Assembly (NCBI GenBank): GCA_002470515.1
Contig: DKML01000006.1
Coordinates: forward strand, 1-64,000
DNA length: 64,000 nucleotides
Direction of reading: 5' to 3'
From: Proteobacteria bacterium UBA7415
GTDB taxonomy: Bacteria; Pseudomonadota; Gammaproteobacteria; Arenicellales; Arenicellaceae
Shown here: piece after piece, positions 1-10,233 of the stretch
How the letters are laid out: each line of letters starts with the position of its first letter
How positions within the stretch are numbered: the first letter of the stretch is position 1
Notes under the pieces: generated by a model
Told to the model about the DNA's origin: nothing
The model's input: the letters and a program-made list of their open reading frames with translations, nothing else
Database searches by the model: none
Program-made: the position numbers and the translations under genes

Positions 1-441
<441 letters not shown>

Positions 442-612
442 ATCGATTACTGTAGGATTTTTCTTTTACAGCTAAAAAGCATAGCGTTACAGTAAAACTA
501 CTACGCGTAAAAAAGCTGGAGAAGTTCAGAAACTCGGAAATGAAGTTCTGACTCTCGGTTATATGAAACGCAATCAGTTAAGAAAACGTCCACACAAATT
601 GTTTGGTTCAAA

Positions 613-663
613 TTTTAAAAGAGCGTACCCAGAACACTATCCCGCTCTCGCGGTCACTCTGGG
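613..663 (-). promoter_or_regulatory. rRNA leader antitermination region (boxB-like hairpin and boxA)
   Basis: On the minus strand a hairpin with a CCCAGA/TCTGGG stem (658-663 with 628-633) is followed at once by CGCTCTTTTAAAA (613-625). This closely resembles boxA of rRNA leaders (consensus TGCTCTTTAACA). The boxB-then-boxA order, about 170 nt upstream of 16S and downstream of the promoters, is what Nus-dependent antitermination of rrn operons uses. The role is inferred from position and sequence. Confidence 0.7.
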
Positions 664-673
664 TGGGAAGCGC

Positions 674-701
674 ATTATACGCCTCAAACAATCTTCGTCA
701 A
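674..701 (-). promoter_or_regulatory. rRNA promoter, proximal
   Basis: Minus-strand TTGACG (696-701), a 16-bp spacer and TATAAT (674-679), followed directly by a GCGC discriminator. A GC-rich discriminator after the -10 is typical of stringently controlled rRNA promoters. It is the closest of three similar promoters to 16S. Confidence 0.85.
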
Positions 702-786
702 CTTCTTTTTCAAAAAAGTTTTCACCGCAAATTCAAAGTGGCGCTGAGCGCTGTTTAAGAATCTTTGGTAGCAACGAAGGCTGCGC

Positions 787-814
787 ATTCTAACCGTTTG
801 AGATGATAGGTCAA
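787..814 (-). promoter_or_regulatory. rRNA promoter, middle
   Basis: Minus-strand TTGACC (809-814), a 16-bp spacer and TAGAAT (787-792), followed by GCGC. It has the same spacing and discriminator as the promoter at 674-701, 113 bp further from 16S. Confidence 0.82.
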
Positions 815-921
815 CCTTTTTTTTAACTTATTTGAAAGTCTTATTTGCGAGGTCAGTTATTACTCAAAATTTCGCAAAAAAGCTTAAAAACAACAAAGTG
901 ATCTGTCTCAAGCGAAGGCGC

Positions 922-949
922 ATTCTACTCAATTAGTGGACTGGGTCAA
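922..949 (-). promoter_or_regulatory. rRNA promoter, distal
   Basis: Minus-strand TTGACC (944-949), a 16-bp spacer and TAGAAT (922-927), followed by GCGC. Third member of the tandem array, 135 bp upstream of the middle one. It marks the probable upstream limit of the rRNA control region. Confidence 0.8.
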
Positions 950-1021
950 CTACTATTTCATTTATTTTTAAATTAGTTTTTAAGCCCAATAAAATGGTGC
1001 TTTTACTGGGCTAAACTACTG

Positions 1022-1485
1022 TATCCGCAGCGGTCTTCGAACTAAACCATATCGTCTTCTTCGAAGTAATCGCCTCTCAATACCTCAACACCTCAACAAT
1101 CCTTAAAGGAATTGTCTCGCTTGGACTACGTAAAGTGAACGCGCGACCTATTTGTACAATCAAATAAGCTCGCTAGGGTTGAACGTATCCACATCCTCAC
1201 CGCTCAATACATCTGCAACTCCAGACACTACAAGCAAATACTCTGCTCCGGGACTCTGCTTTTGACCAGCCAACTTCGCCCCGGATTTCACATGGATACG
1301 CCAAGCCTGAATATTCTTTCCTGCATCGATGTAGTCGCACGCCCACAAAGACCTATGTGTTTACGATGATGGCGTGCTTGGCTTCGACCCTGTCTCGCCT
1401 AGCCTCAACAATATGAATTACACCCCGAGCATGGTCTTTATTCGCAACAAATACCGTATGACCCCAGAGTAAACTTTGGATTTCA
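1022..1485 (-). pseudogene. manC: Decayed manC: C-terminal part of mannose-1-phosphate guanylyltransferase / mannose-6-phosphate isomerase
   Basis: No intact gene. Conserved stretches of the ManC C-terminus appear in order across different minus-strand frames. The segment TVFVANKDHARGVIHIVEA (about 1402-1459) matches the end of the guanylyltransferase domain. DAGKNIQAWRIHVKSGAKL with a following AEYLLVVSGVADVLSGEDV (about 1180-1325) matches the type II isomerase cupin. GDYFEEDDMV, a stop, then FEDRCGY (about 1022-1075) matches the terminal motif. Frameshifts and stops break it throughout, and the cupin histidines (normally HHHRAEHW) are lost. The N-terminal nucleotidyltransferase is not recognisable. 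ManC makes GDP-mannose, the substrate of the neighbouring Gmd remnant. The identification comes from family motifs read by eye. Confidence 0.8.
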
Positions 1486-1544
1486 ACTAAAAACTCTATC
1501 CTATAACTCCAACCTTAATGTCTATTCCTGACTATTCACGGGCG

Positions 1545-2650
1545 CTTAGCCACAGGTTTTCAAAAGGACATCTCGCTTTACGTCGGGTAAATCAGATGCG
1601 ACCACCTCGGCGCACATCTCTTCAGCTAAACTTTTCGGCGCTCAACTAAGTCCTCGTTTGGTCTTGCTCGGACTGCCCAGATGATTTGATATCTCGGCGA
1701 AAAAAAAAGCAAAACTCGTCCACTCGAACAATCACATCTCCTCTCATAAGCGCAGACGAAATAACTTTATCAACAGCTTTTTACCGTACCTACATCATCC
1801 AGAGCTTTCCTGAAAATTCAATCCCCACTTCAACCTCCTACACAGTGATGCGCACAAGCGCCTCTTCCAGGCCTATGTACCGCCGCCGCCAACAACATAG
1901 TCAGAATTTTTTTCTTGCTGCTGCGTTGACAACTGCACATTGAGATAATCTTTGGCGTGCCCCAAATCGCTGGGCGCATCCATGTTGCCGAGATATAAGA
2001 AAGCTTCGGTTTCTTGGAGTATCGCCGCCGCCCTTGGTCATTTCTTCGAGTTACACATGATTCTTCCTTAGCATGGTTACTCACTGTCAAACAAAATACC
2101 ATTGCACGCGAACAACCCTTATGGCTCCAAACAATTAGCAGCAATCCAATTGCGTAAAGCTTCGCGACTGCATAGGAAGAACGAAGGTGAAAATGGGTCG
2201 GTTCGGTCTAAGAGACTTCTTGTACCAGTTCGTACAATTTCGAAGCTGCAGCCTAATAAAAACGAGCTTTATTCCCAAACCCTAAAAACCTAATCGCCTA
2301 TAACAAGCGTAAGGTACCCAGCGCATCCACACCTACCCGCGTCTACTGAAACCTCAAACAATACGGCAAAGTGCCCTTGTACAACCAGACTGCATATCTC
2401 ACCAGGCTCAACCTCACGCACAAATCGAATAAGAGTCGAGTCATCCGACAGGTCCCCGTGATGCAGCATTAATCAAGAATCAGACATGTGCGGATCTTGG
2501 TTTTTAGGATCAATACGATAAGCATTAAATAGTGAGGTGTGATGCTCAACACTACGCACTTCATAATTTATAGCGAGCAACAACTCTGAGAGGCACGAAC
2601 CACCCTGGCCATCAAACAGGTAATTGTCGTTTTCTTATACCCTGAAACTC
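1545..2650 (-). pseudogene. gmd: Decayed gmd: GDP-mannose 4,6-dehydratase
   Basis: Almost the whole family can be traced on the minus strand across frames. YLFDGQGG is a ruined NAD-binding GxxGxxG. SLFNAYRID, then QDPHMSDS, an in-frame TGA and LMLHHGDLSDDSTLIRFV follow (about 2290-2640). Next come SKLYELVQEV, a stop, and SSYAVAKLYA with the YxxxK catalytic signature (about 2150-2255). FLYLGNMDAPSDLGHAKDY lies at about 1930-2005, and EEMCAEVVASDLPDVKRDVL at about 1560-1630 near the C-terminus. At least two in-frame stops and several frameshifts exclude function. The intact enzyme converts GDP-mannose to GDP-4-dehydro-6-deoxymannose, precursor of GDP-fucose and related sugars. Together with the manC remnant it looks like a lost sugar-nucleotide operon. 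Confidence 0.9.
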
Positions 2651-2688
2651 TCTTTTTAATTAGCTCGCATTAAAAACTTAAATCTCAA

Positions 2689-3900
2689 CTAACTAGGCAG
2701 AATGCGACAAAACTTACGTTTGCCGACTTGCAATACGAATGCCTCAGACTCTTGGATAAGCATTCTTGAATCCTCAATTTTCTCACCATTGAGTCTTACC
2801 GCTCCTTGCTTAACCATACGCATAGCTTCCGAAGTGCTCGCACACATCTCAGCCTGCTTAAGTAGTGGTCCTATCGGGCATCCGTCTGTTAAATCAATCG
2901 ACACCTCACGCATTTCATCAGGGATTGCATTTTTTTGGAACCTCTGAATAAAATCATCTAGAGCAGACTTAGCATCTTCGCTTGAATGAAACCGCGTAAT
3001 AATCTCCTCGCACAATAGAAACTTCACATCCCGCGGATTCCTCCCCTCACTAATTTCTTTTTGGAAATTCTCAATATCCGAAACCGGTCTAAAACTTAAC
3101 AGCTCGAAGTAACGCCACATCAACTCATCGGATACCGACATAAGTTTGCCAAACATGTCGTTAGGCGCATCAGTAATACCTATATAGTTGTCCAATGACT
3201 TAGACATTTTCTGTACGCCATCCAAACCCTCCAAAATGGGGACAGTCAGAATAGCCTGCTGCGGGACCCCATAAGCCTTTTGCATTTCACGACCAACCAA
3301 CAAATTGAACTTTTGATCAGTTCCACCTAGCTCTACATCAGCGCGCAGAGCAACGGAGTCATAACCTTGAACCAACGGATACAAGAACTCATGAATGGCG
3401 ATAGGCTGATTCGCAGTGTAGCGCTTTGAAAAATCATCTCGCTCAAGCATTCGCGCTACCGTATGGCGCGCCGCCAATCTAATCATATCAGCGGAGGTCA
3501 ATCGCTCCATCCACTCAGAATTAAAGCGCACCTTGGTAATTTCTGGGTCTAATATCTTAAAAACCTGCTCCTGATAAGTTTTTGCGTTTTCTTGTATCTC
3601 TTCTGGCGTCAAAGCCGGTCGTGTTGCACTCTTTCCAGTGGGATCACCTATAAGCCCGGTAAAATCACCAATTAAAAAGGTGACCTTGTGACCCATGGTC
3701 TGAAATTGACGCAATTTATTGATCAGCACAGTGTGACCTAAGTGAAGGTCAGGCGCAGTAGGATCAAATCCGGCCTTGATTTCCAGAGGTCTATCAAGCG
3801 CAAGCTTTGCAAGCATCTCTTCCTTAGGAATTATTTCATCAGCACCACGACTGAGCGCTGCAAAATCGTCGTGCACACTTTGAGAGTATTTATCGGTCAC
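2689..3900 (-). CDS. tyrS: Tyrosine--tRNA ligase
   Basis: Class I aminoacyl-tRNA synthetase that charges tRNA-Tyr in the cytoplasm. The 403-residue protein has the HIGH-class motif as HLGH (residues 53-56), an [10 protein letters not shown] block in the tyrosine-binding region, KMSKS at 231-235, and an S4-type RNA-binding domain over the last 60 or so residues (around [13 protein letters not shown]). Length fits the TyrRS form common in Pseudomonas and relatives. It is transcribed toward the rRNA operon, divergently from the M23 peptidase gene. The tyrS / M23 peptidase / anmK / erpA / argC order is typical of gammaproteobacteria. Confidence 0.97.
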   Translation of the reverse strand: MTDKYSQSVHDDFAALSRGADEIIPKEEMLAKLALDRPLEIKAGFDPTAPDLHLGHTVLINKLRQFQTMGHKVTFLIGDFTGLIGDPTGKSATRPALTPEEIQENAKTYQEQVFKILDPEITKVRFNSEWMERLTSADMIRLAARHTVARMLERDDFSKRYTANQPIAIHEFLYPLVQGYDSVALRADVELGGTDQKFNLLVGREMQKAYGVPQQAILTVPILEGLDGVQKMSKSLDNYIGITDAPNDMFGKLMSVSDELMWRYFELLSFRPVSDIENFQKEISEGRNPRDVKFLLCEEIITRFHSSEDAKSALDDFIQRFQKNAIPDEMREVSIDLTDGCPIGPLLKQAEMCASTSEAMRMVKQGAVRLNGEKIEDSRMLIQESEAFVLQVGKRKFCRILPS

Positions 3901-4318
3901 AGAAAGTTTCTCGTATAGTCATTTGGCTCACGGGTGAGCGTAGTATTGAGTGGGCTATTTTACCGTTTATCGGGATGTGTTGTAGCCTCAATTGCGCTAC
4001 TTATTTCAATCATTAATATTTTGTTTTAAATCGCACAAAACCTTGCATCGTTTTTCAGAAAAGGCAGAATTAGATCTGCGATAAAAATGCTGAATCTGAC
4101 TTATGCATTACACTGCCTGAGGCTACCTGCATGACGTTTGTTTTAGTCTGTTTTTATAAATACGAAGAAGAGTGCTAAGAAGCACAAAACATGATCCCTG
4201 AGCACTAAGCATAGCGAGATACAGAGCAACATACATAGCTTTACTGCCGGCTTCATTTAAAATTGAAGAATTGATTCAGCCAACAATGATTACTTTTCGG
4301 AGAAAGAAATCACCTTAT
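3901..4318. other. Intergenic region between divergent tyrS and M23 peptidase genes
   Basis: AT-rich stretch that must hold the start signals of both flanking genes. I saw no gene, tRNA, repeat or strong hairpin in it, and no promoter I would place with confidence. Confidence 0.5.
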
Positions 4319-5818
4319 ATGAAACGTTATAAACAAACTCACACCCGCCACTGGGTATATGCCGCCACTTTCATTGGGATGGCCGCGTGGCTTACCTACG
4401 CCCTCACCGCAAAAATCGGAATGCATGAAGACTGGAGCTTTAGCTCCTTAGAAAAATATTTCCCAAAGATAGAGCGCTCCGAAGAAACCGATTTTTCTCC
4501 GTTAAATAGTGAGCACACGCCTACCGCTCTTCAACTCTTTCAACCAGAAGGCAGCATCAACACCGAAACCACCATTCTTGGAGAGTCTGCAACAAATGTA
4601 GTGGCAGCGAGCCCCATGCCTGAAGAGCCTGCGGCATTTCCTCACCTAGTCGAACATAAAGTGAGAAGGGGGGACAGCTTAGATCGTATCTTTAAGGCAC
4701 AAGGATTTGATAGAACCTTACCATTCCTAATAAGTAAAGATCCTATCGCGAAAGCGCTTTCTAAAATTGGTATTGGCCGAACAATCGAATTTCATTTAGA
4801 TGCCGACAAACAACTTCGCCAAATTGTGTACCCCACGACCCCTCTAGAACAACTAATTGTTAACGTTGATGGCGCAGCAATTTCAGAGGCCATTATTGTT
4901 CCTTTAGTTTATGACGTAGTCCTTCAACAGAAATCGGGCGAGATCACTACATCCCTTTATGACGCGGCATTAGATAGTGGCGTGAGCATTACACACATCA
5001 TGGACATGGTAAGAATATTTGGCTGGGATATCGACTTCGTGCTTGATATCCGCCAAGGCGATAGCTTTCACATGATCTACGAAGACTACAGCATCGATGG
5101 AGAAAAAATTACCGATGGAGCATTACTCGCTGCTGAATTCACAACCCAAGGCAACACGTTTCGAGCAATACGATTCGATAACGGTGACGACGACATTAGT
5201 TACTTCGCTCCTAATGGCGAAAGCATGCTAGGCACGTTCTTAAGATCACCCGTTGAGTTCAGCCGTATATCGTCTCGCTTCGGGCAGAGAAAGCACCCCA
5301 TCCTTAAAACGTGGAGGGCCCATAATGGTGTTGATTATGCGGCCGCTCGTGGTACTCCTATTCGCTCTACAGCAGAAGGAAAAGTTATTCACGCCGGCAC
5401 GAAAGGCGGTTACGGCAACACCGTTATCGTGAGTCATGCGGGTCGATTCAGCACTCTGTACGCGCATATGACCGGTTTTGCAAAGAATATTAAACGTGGC
5501 GCTCGTGTGCAACAAGGGCAAGTCGTTGGGTACATTGGTAGCACGGGCCTCGCGACTGGGCCGCATTTGCACTACGAATTCAGACTCGATGGCGTTCATC
5601 GTAATCCTTTAACATTCAAAACGCCAAAGGCCACTGCCGTCAGCGACGAACGTCGATCAGAGTTTGATGAGTCGGCTTCTACGTTTGGACAGCAACTAGA
5701 CCAACTGAAGCTTAGCTTCACACAAGACTATAATGCAGTAGCTCTTGGCTCTGCAACTGAGCCAAGCCTTGAATCAAGCCCTGAACTCGACTTAGGAAAT
5801 GGCGTCGGGGCAGAATAG
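4319..5818 (+). CDS. M23 family metallopeptidase (murein endopeptidase)
   Basis: Envelope peptidase predicted to cut peptidoglycan cross-links. The start is placed at ATG 4319, just ahead of a basic N-terminus (MKRYKQTHTR) and one membrane anchor. Possible starts at 4271 (TTG) and 4286 would only add residues before it. Around residue 110 lies VRRGDSLDRIFKAQGF, a LysM/OapA-like wall-binding segment. The C-terminal half is a LytM/M23 domain with the zinc ligands: HNGVDYA gives H and D, and GPHLHYEF gives the HxH. About 499 residues, similar to MepM and the Pseudomonas homologue beside anmK. The gene after it, anmK, recycles the muropeptide sugar, so both act in cell-wall turnover. Confidence 0.93.
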   Translation: MKRYKQTHTRHWVYAATFIGMAAWLTYALTAKIGMHEDWSFSSLEKYFPKIERSEETDFSPLNSEHTPTALQLFQPEGSINTETTILGESATNVVAASPMPEEPAAFPHLVEHKVRRGDSLDRIFKAQGFDRTLPFLISKDPIAKALSKIGIGRTIEFHLDADKQLRQIVYPTTPLEQLIVNVDGAAISEAIIVPLVYDVVLQQKSGEITTSLYDAALDSGVSITHIMDMVRIFGWDIDFVLDIRQGDSFHMIYEDYSIDGEKITDGALLAAEFTTQGNTFRAIRFDNGDDDISYFAPNGESMLGTFLRSPVEFSRISSRFGQRKHPILKTWRAHNGVDYAAARGTPIRSTAEGKVIHAGTKGGYGNTVIVSHAGRFSTLYAHMTGFAKNIKRGARVQQGQVVGYIGSTGLATGPHLHYEFRLDGVHRNPLTFKTPKATAVSDERRSEFDESASTFGQQLDQLKLSFTQDYNAVALGSATEPSLESSPELDLGNGVGAE

Positions 5819-5874
5819 TCATCTCCATTTCGCCAAACTAAGAGAATGTCATTACCCAATGTACTCTTGATTTC

Positions 5875-7050
5875 ATGACTAAAAATAGAGTCTCAAGAGA
5901 CCAAACTTCGCGATATCTTGGCATGATGTCTGGAACTAGCGTGGATGGCGTAGACGCCATCGTCGTGGACTTCGATCCAACAGGTCGGTTTAGCACCATC
6001 GCTAGTCAGTTTACCCCTTACCCATCCGACCTGCGCAAAGCAATCAACTCTCTAGCCCAAAACAAAGGCACTTTGGATGCATCAATTGTCGAGAAGCTGG
6101 ATATTATCCTAGCCCACTTTTACAGTGACGCAGCGCTACGCCTGCTAGCAGATCATCAGATTAATCACGAAAGCGTGACAGCTATTGCAAACCACGGTCA
6201 GACAATAAGACACGAACCCAATGCGAATCCGCCACGCTCTTTACAAATAGGCGATCCTGCTACTATCGCGAGTCGAAGCAATATTCGCACCATCGCACAG
6301 TTCCGACAAGCTGACATGACGGCTGGTGGCCAGGGCGCACCTTTAATGCCCGCTTTTCATAGCCATTATTTTAGAAACGACAGAAACCGTATTATTTTAA
6401 ATATCGGAGGCATCGCTAACATCACCGTTCTGAACGCAGCTGCCGAGAGCTCAACTTTCGGGTTTGATACTGGCCCAGGCAATACCTTGCTCGACCAATG
6501 GATATTTGAACATCAAGGTGAACGATACGATGCAAATGGTAACTGGGCATCGTCACATTCACACGACCCACAATTGCTTTCAACTTTCCTAGCCGATCCA
6601 TATTTTCATCTACCCCATCCTAAAAGCACTGGGCCAGACTACTTTAACTTAGAGTGGCTCAATAGGATCTTCCCCAAGCTGACGCAACTAGACCCAGGTG
6701 TCGTTCAGGCGACTTTACTAGAGCTGACTGCCGAGTCTATAAGGCAATCAGTTTTAGAGTGTGCCCCAGCATCGCAAGAGATCTTTGTCTGTGGCGGTGG
6801 TGCTCACAACACCCATTTGATGAATCGCATGATTGACATCTTTTCTGACTCAGGCATTCGCTTGGCGGTGACTGAAGAACTTGGGGTGCCTGCTGACTGG
6901 GTAGAAGCGCTGGGTTTCGCTTGGTTGGGATATTGCTTCGATGAAAAAATACCCAGCAACCTTCCCAGCGTTACGGGCGCCCAAAAAAAGGTAGTTTTGG
7001 GCGAAAGCTTTCCAGCCGCTGAATGCCTTAGCGAGTCGGCTAAGATATGA
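5875..7050 (+). CDS. anmK: Anhydro-N-acetylmuramic acid kinase
   Basis: Phosphorylates and opens 1,6-anhydro-MurNAc released during wall recycling, giving MurNAc-6-phosphate. The 391-residue protein starts with the family motif GMMSGTSVDGVDA (residues 16-28). It also has NHGQTIRHEP, IGGIANITVL and FDTGPGNTLLDQW, and ends with CGGGAHN and VEALGFAWLG. Length is usual for AnmK (about 370-390). It lies 56 bp after the M23 peptidase on the same strand, probably in one transcript, and converges on erpA. Confidence 0.96.
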   Translation: MTKNRVSRDQTSRYLGMMSGTSVDGVDAIVVDFDPTGRFSTIASQFTPYPSDLRKAINSLAQNKGTLDASIVEKLDIILAHFYSDAALRLLADHQINHESVTAIANHGQTIRHEPNANPPRSLQIGDPATIASRSNIRTIAQFRQADMTAGGQGAPLMPAFHSHYFRNDRNRIILNIGGIANITVLNAAAESSTFGFDTGPGNTLLDQWIFEHQGERYDANGNWASSHSHDPQLLSTFLADPYFHLPHPKSTGPDYFNLEWLNRIFPKLTQLDPGVVQATLLELTAESIRQSVLECAPASQEIFVCGGGAHNTHLMNRMIDIFSDSGIRLAVTEELGVPADWVEALGFAWLGYCFDEKIPSNLPSVTGAQKKVVLGESFPAAECLSESAKI

Positions 7051-7176
7051 GGAGTGAACGGGGAGCCGGACTCTTAACAGGCCGGCTTATTGTGGGATTT
7101 ACAGGTCAAATTACGTGTGTCTATTCTGCGAAAAGCAGATATCCTCTGCGGAAAAAGGTTCAGCGCTTCACTAAAA

Positions 7177-7536
7177 CTAAGCCGAAAAAGACGACCCGCA
7201 ACCACATGTAGTACTGGCATTGGGGTTGTTGATAATAAATCGAGCGCCATCCAAATCATCCTTGTAATCAATCTTAGCGCCTATCAAGTATTGAAAACTC
7301 ATAGGATCAACTAACAGCCTCACACCATCTCGGTCTACCGCGGTATCATCATCCTGCTGGTCCTCGTCAAACGTAAAACCATATTGAAATCCAGAACAGC
7401 CTCCGCCTTGCACATAGACACGCAGCTTTAGGTTTTCGTTTTCTTCTTCCTCGATCAGCTCAGCAACCTTATGAGCCGCATCTACGGTAAAATCTAGGGG
7501 GGTCGCAGCAATAGCGCCAACTTCTGTTTCGATCAT
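7177..7536 (-). CDS. erpA: A-type iron-sulfur carrier ErpA
   Basis: Small cytoplasmic protein that receives Fe-S clusters from the assembly scaffold and delivers them to targets such as IspG/IspH. The 119 residues carry all three cluster cysteines: C47 in [11 protein letters not shown], and C111 and C113 in TTCGCGSSF. These are the signature of A-type carriers. The acidic [11 protein letters not shown] stretch and the neighbourhood (bactofilin, argC, anmK, tyrS) point to ErpA rather than IscA or SufA. ispH, a classic client enzyme, is also in this window at 32985. Confidence 0.94.
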   Translation of the reverse strand: MIETEVGAIAATPLDFTVDAAHKVAELIEEEENENLKLRVYVQGGGCSGFQYGFTFDEDQQDDDTAVDRDGVRLLVDPMSFQYLIGAKIDYKDDLDGARFIINNPNASTTCGCGSSFSA

Positions 7537-7732
7537 TTTAATCTCCGTGCCATGGCGTTCTCGCCATTAAAACAACAATTTTTATTATGTAGCGTTTAAA
7601 CTAAAGAACTCAAGCACTAAATTGACGCCCAAAAAGCGTAGCAACGTGATAATCAGCCCCAGCCTTGAGGGGAATTCATCTTTGGATCGAGAACAAGCTT
7701 GAGTCCAAAGAGTTCAAAGACAAAACCCTCAG

Positions 7733-8161
7733 TTATATCTTATCTTCTGGCGCTTTAACTTTCTCTACTTTAGCCGCATCAAACTTTGGGGTGCTCGTAT
7801 CAGATACAAGGCTACCATTCAGTACTGCCCCTAATTCCATCTCAACACCTTTATAATGAATGTCTCCATTAACTCGCGCGTTGGACTGCAGCTCAACGTG
7901 TCCTGCCGAAACAACATTGCCCTTTACCGTGCCATTAATTATCACGTGAGGAACATTTATGTCGCCCTCGATAACCCCAGACTCACTCAACACAAGCGTT
8001 CCGTGGCTACTATCTTGAGCTGAAACATGTCCTTTGATTAATCCATCCACCCTTAAACCGCCGGTGAACTCAAAGTCGCCCTTGAGGATGGATCCTGCAC
8101 CAACCAGTGTGTCGATAGTGTCTACTGACTTACTGGGTTTTTCTTTATTTCGATTAAACAT
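7733..8161 (-). CDS. Bactofilin family protein
   Basis: Polymer-forming cytoskeletal protein (formerly DUF583). The 142 residues have a short polar N-terminus and a central right-handed beta-helix of repeating short strands. Typical pieces are GSILKGDFEFTGGLRVDGLIKGHV, split across two strands, and GVIEGDINVPHVIINGTVKGNV. The tail is charged and lysine-rich. Bactofilins assemble without nucleotide at the inner membrane and often guide local wall synthesis or cell shape, which fits the nearby M23 peptidase. The next gene upstream is a coiled-coil membrane protein that may be its partner (inference). The partner and exact role are not visible from sequence. Confidence 0.92.
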   Translation of the reverse strand: MFNRNKEKPSKSVDTIDTLVGAGSILKGDFEFTGGLRVDGLIKGHVSAQDSSHGTLVLSESGVIEGDINVPHVIINGTVKGNVVSAGHVELQSNARVNGDIHYKGVEMELGAVLNGSLVSDTSTPKFDAAKVEKVKAPEDKI

Positions 8162-8416
8162 GTAGGTTACCTGGTTGAAGCTCGCTGTACTTTGACAAAC
8201 TTAGTGCTGCAGGAGCTCATTAATTATTTAGTTTTGAGTCTATGGAAATATAATAATTCGAAACCGGTGGAACAGCAAAATTCACGCAGCGTTTGCCACC
8301 AATTAAAAGTGATTTTGGCTTAGTTGTCTATTTTACTATCTCGATAGCAATGTGTTCTAAACTGTCGGGCTGATGCGTGATTATATACTTGAAACGTGTT
8401 TCACTCAGATCGATTT

Positions 8417-9127
8417 TCAATCTTCTGGTTCAGCGTTTAAGTCAAACCAACGAGTCAACGGTTCACCATCCGCCCTGTCTAAAGTGACTAACAGGCGTAT
8501 TTTATCTTCTGACTCAGACAACATTCTAGGCGAATCTATTGTTCCAGACACTCTTGTAAAATATTGGTAGCTAACACTGCGGCCTGATGCTGAAGGCCAT
8601 TGCCCAACCAATTCATCAGCTAAGTAGGCTTGAACCCGCAATTGACCCCGTATTTGCGATTTATGCTTAATAGCTTGTACCAAGGTAACATCAAAATTTA
8701 TTTGCCCTTGACTAAGTGAATGCTCGAGCTTTTGAATCGCGGCACCACTTTGATTATTTTCGGGCGAAATAATACTGCGATAGAAATCTAAATTACTGAC
8801 AAGCTCTCTGTTTTTCCGCTCTGAGTTAGCATAAGCAGCACTAATCTGCTTGTAGGCTTCTTCTTGAATTTGTTTTTGCCGTTCTGCGAAAATCAAATCA
8901 TCTTCGGCCGTCTTCAATTTTTGCTCAAGATCGCTTATCTCTTCTCGCAAACTTTCTAACGAAAGCTTGTCGGCTTTAAAACCTGAATCACTAGAGTAAC
9001 CGCCATACCAAAACGCACCATACAGTGCGGACGCTATTAGAACTAGTCCCACTAGATAGAGCTGAACCTGTGTAGTACGCGCCATTTTTGGCTTAATGCT
9101 CAACTCGTTTGTCGATCTACGTATCAT
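8417..9127 (-). CDS. Inner-membrane coiled-coil protein, DUF6776-like
   Basis: 236 residues. A short basic cytoplasmic N-terminus is followed by one membrane segment (about residues 22-44, LYLVGLVLIASALYGAFWYG), then a long coiled coil (about 55-120, rich in E, K, Q and L). The C-terminal beta-rich domain contains FDVTLVQAIKHKSQIRGQL and IRLLVTLDR. Proteins of this build lie between argC and the bactofilin gene in Pseudomonas and relatives. Function is unknown. The shape suggests a bitopic scaffold facing the periplasm. Linkage with the bactofilin suggests a morphogenetic role, which is inference. Confidence 0.8.
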   Translation of the reverse strand: MIRRSTNELSIKPKMARTTQVQLYLVGLVLIASALYGAFWYGGYSSDSGFKADKLSLESLREEISDLEQKLKTAEDDLIFAERQKQIQEEAYKQISAAYANSERKNRELVSNLDFYRSIISPENNQSGAAIQKLEHSLSQGQINFDVTLVQAIKHKSQIRGQLRVQAYLADELVGQWPSASGRSVSYQYFTRVSGTIDSPRMLSESEDKIRLLVTLDRADGEPLTRWFDLNAEPED

Positions 9128-9171
9128 CTAATCGGTATCCATTTCATCTTTGAGCCGTAAAAGCATGCTCA

Positions 9172-10233
9172 TTATGGGAGCACCGGCGCTGACAACAAGC
9201 CGGTAGTTTGATCTTCCCCTAATGCAATATTCATATTTTGTATGGCCTGCCCTGCAGCTCCCTTTACCAGGTTGTCGATAACTGAAAGCACAACCAACTT
9301 ATTAGATCCCGCTGCTCGATGTAAACCAATACGACAGAAGTTACTGCCCTTAACCGTGCGAGTTTCTGGGTGGCTCCCTAAGGGCAGAACATCTACAAAA
9401 GGTTTATCGGCGTAGAACCCATCGAAACTCGCATGAATTGATTCCAGTGATCTGCTTTGATCGACTTGATCAGCGTAAATAGTGGCATGTATCCCTCTTA
9501 ACATTGGCACCAAATGCGGAATAAAAGTAAGACCGACATGTTGCTTCGCATCAGCCGTCAGCGTCTGCAATATTTGTGCAATCTCGGGATGGTGTCTATG
9601 ACCTGACGCTCCATACGCCTTAAAGCTGTCGCTCACCTCACTAAATAGAGTAGCAATATTAGCCGCTCGCCCTGCCCCAGTCACTCCAGATTTTGCGTCA
9701 ACAATAATACTACCAGCATCAATAACGTTTTCGCGTAGCAACGGAGCTAACCCGAGTATTGTTGCCGTTGGGTAACACCCTGGGTTACTAACTAATCGGC
9801 AATTGGTAATTTCGTCAAAAAATAATTCCGGCAAACCATACACAGCGTCGCGCAGTAACTCTGGACAAGTATGGTGCATTTGATACCAATGCTGCCATTG
9901 TTCTGGATCCTTCAATCTAAAGTCCGCAGCAAGGTCAATAAACACTGCGCCTGAATTTATCACCTCAGGAGCATGTTGCATTGCTACCCCATTGGGAGTT
10001 GCGCTGAACACAACATCACAATCTGAAAAAATTCCAACTTCGGGCGCCTGAAACTCTAAATCATAACTATCCCTAAGACTCGGAAAAAAGTCAGCAACGC
10101 GGCGACCCGCTTCGCTGCGCGATGTTATTATTTTTACATCTGTATTTGGGTGCGCCGCAAGCAGGCGCAATAGCTCAACTCCGGTATAACCGGTTCCACC
10201 AATAATGCCGACGCTAATTGTTGAATTTGACAT
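9172..10233 (-). CDS. argC: N-acetyl-gamma-glutamyl-phosphate reductase
   Basis: NADPH-dependent step of arginine synthesis that reduces N-acetylglutamyl phosphate to the semialdehyde. The 353-residue protein has the nucleotide-binding GIIGGTGYTGVELLRLL (residues 9-25) and catalytic Cys153 in SNPGCYPTA. It also has SGVTGAGR and the histidine-containing GHRHHPEI and FIPHLVPMLRGI motifs of the long (type 1) ArgC. It stands alone, with no other arg gene nearby, transcribed away from the rpsI terminator. Confidence 0.96.
   Translation of the reverse strand: MSNSTISVGIIGGTGYTGVELLRLLAAHPNTDVKIITSRSEAGRRVADFFPSLRDSYDLEFQAPEVGIFSDCDVVFSATPNGVAMQHAPEVINSGAVFIDLAADFRLKDPEQWQHWYQMHHTCPELLRDAVYGLPELFFDEITNCRLVSNPGCYPTATILGLAPLLRENVIDAGSIIVDAKSGVTGAGRAANIATLFSEVSDSFKAYGASGHRHHPEIAQILQTLTADAKQHVGLTFIPHLVPMLRGIHATIYADQVDQSRSLESIHASFDGFYADKPFVDVLPLGSHPETRTVKGSNFCRIGLHRAAGSNKLVVLSVIDNLVKGAAGQAIQNMNIALGEDQTTGLLSAPVLP

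Noticed and set aside
563..793. 76-residue plus-strand frame in the rRNA leader
   Set aside because: Antisense to the rRNA leader and across two rRNA promoters; chance frame.
7061..7087. AGCCGG/CCGGCT hairpin between anmK and erpA
   Set aside because: Short stem with a 12-nt loop and a weak T-run; too weak to call.
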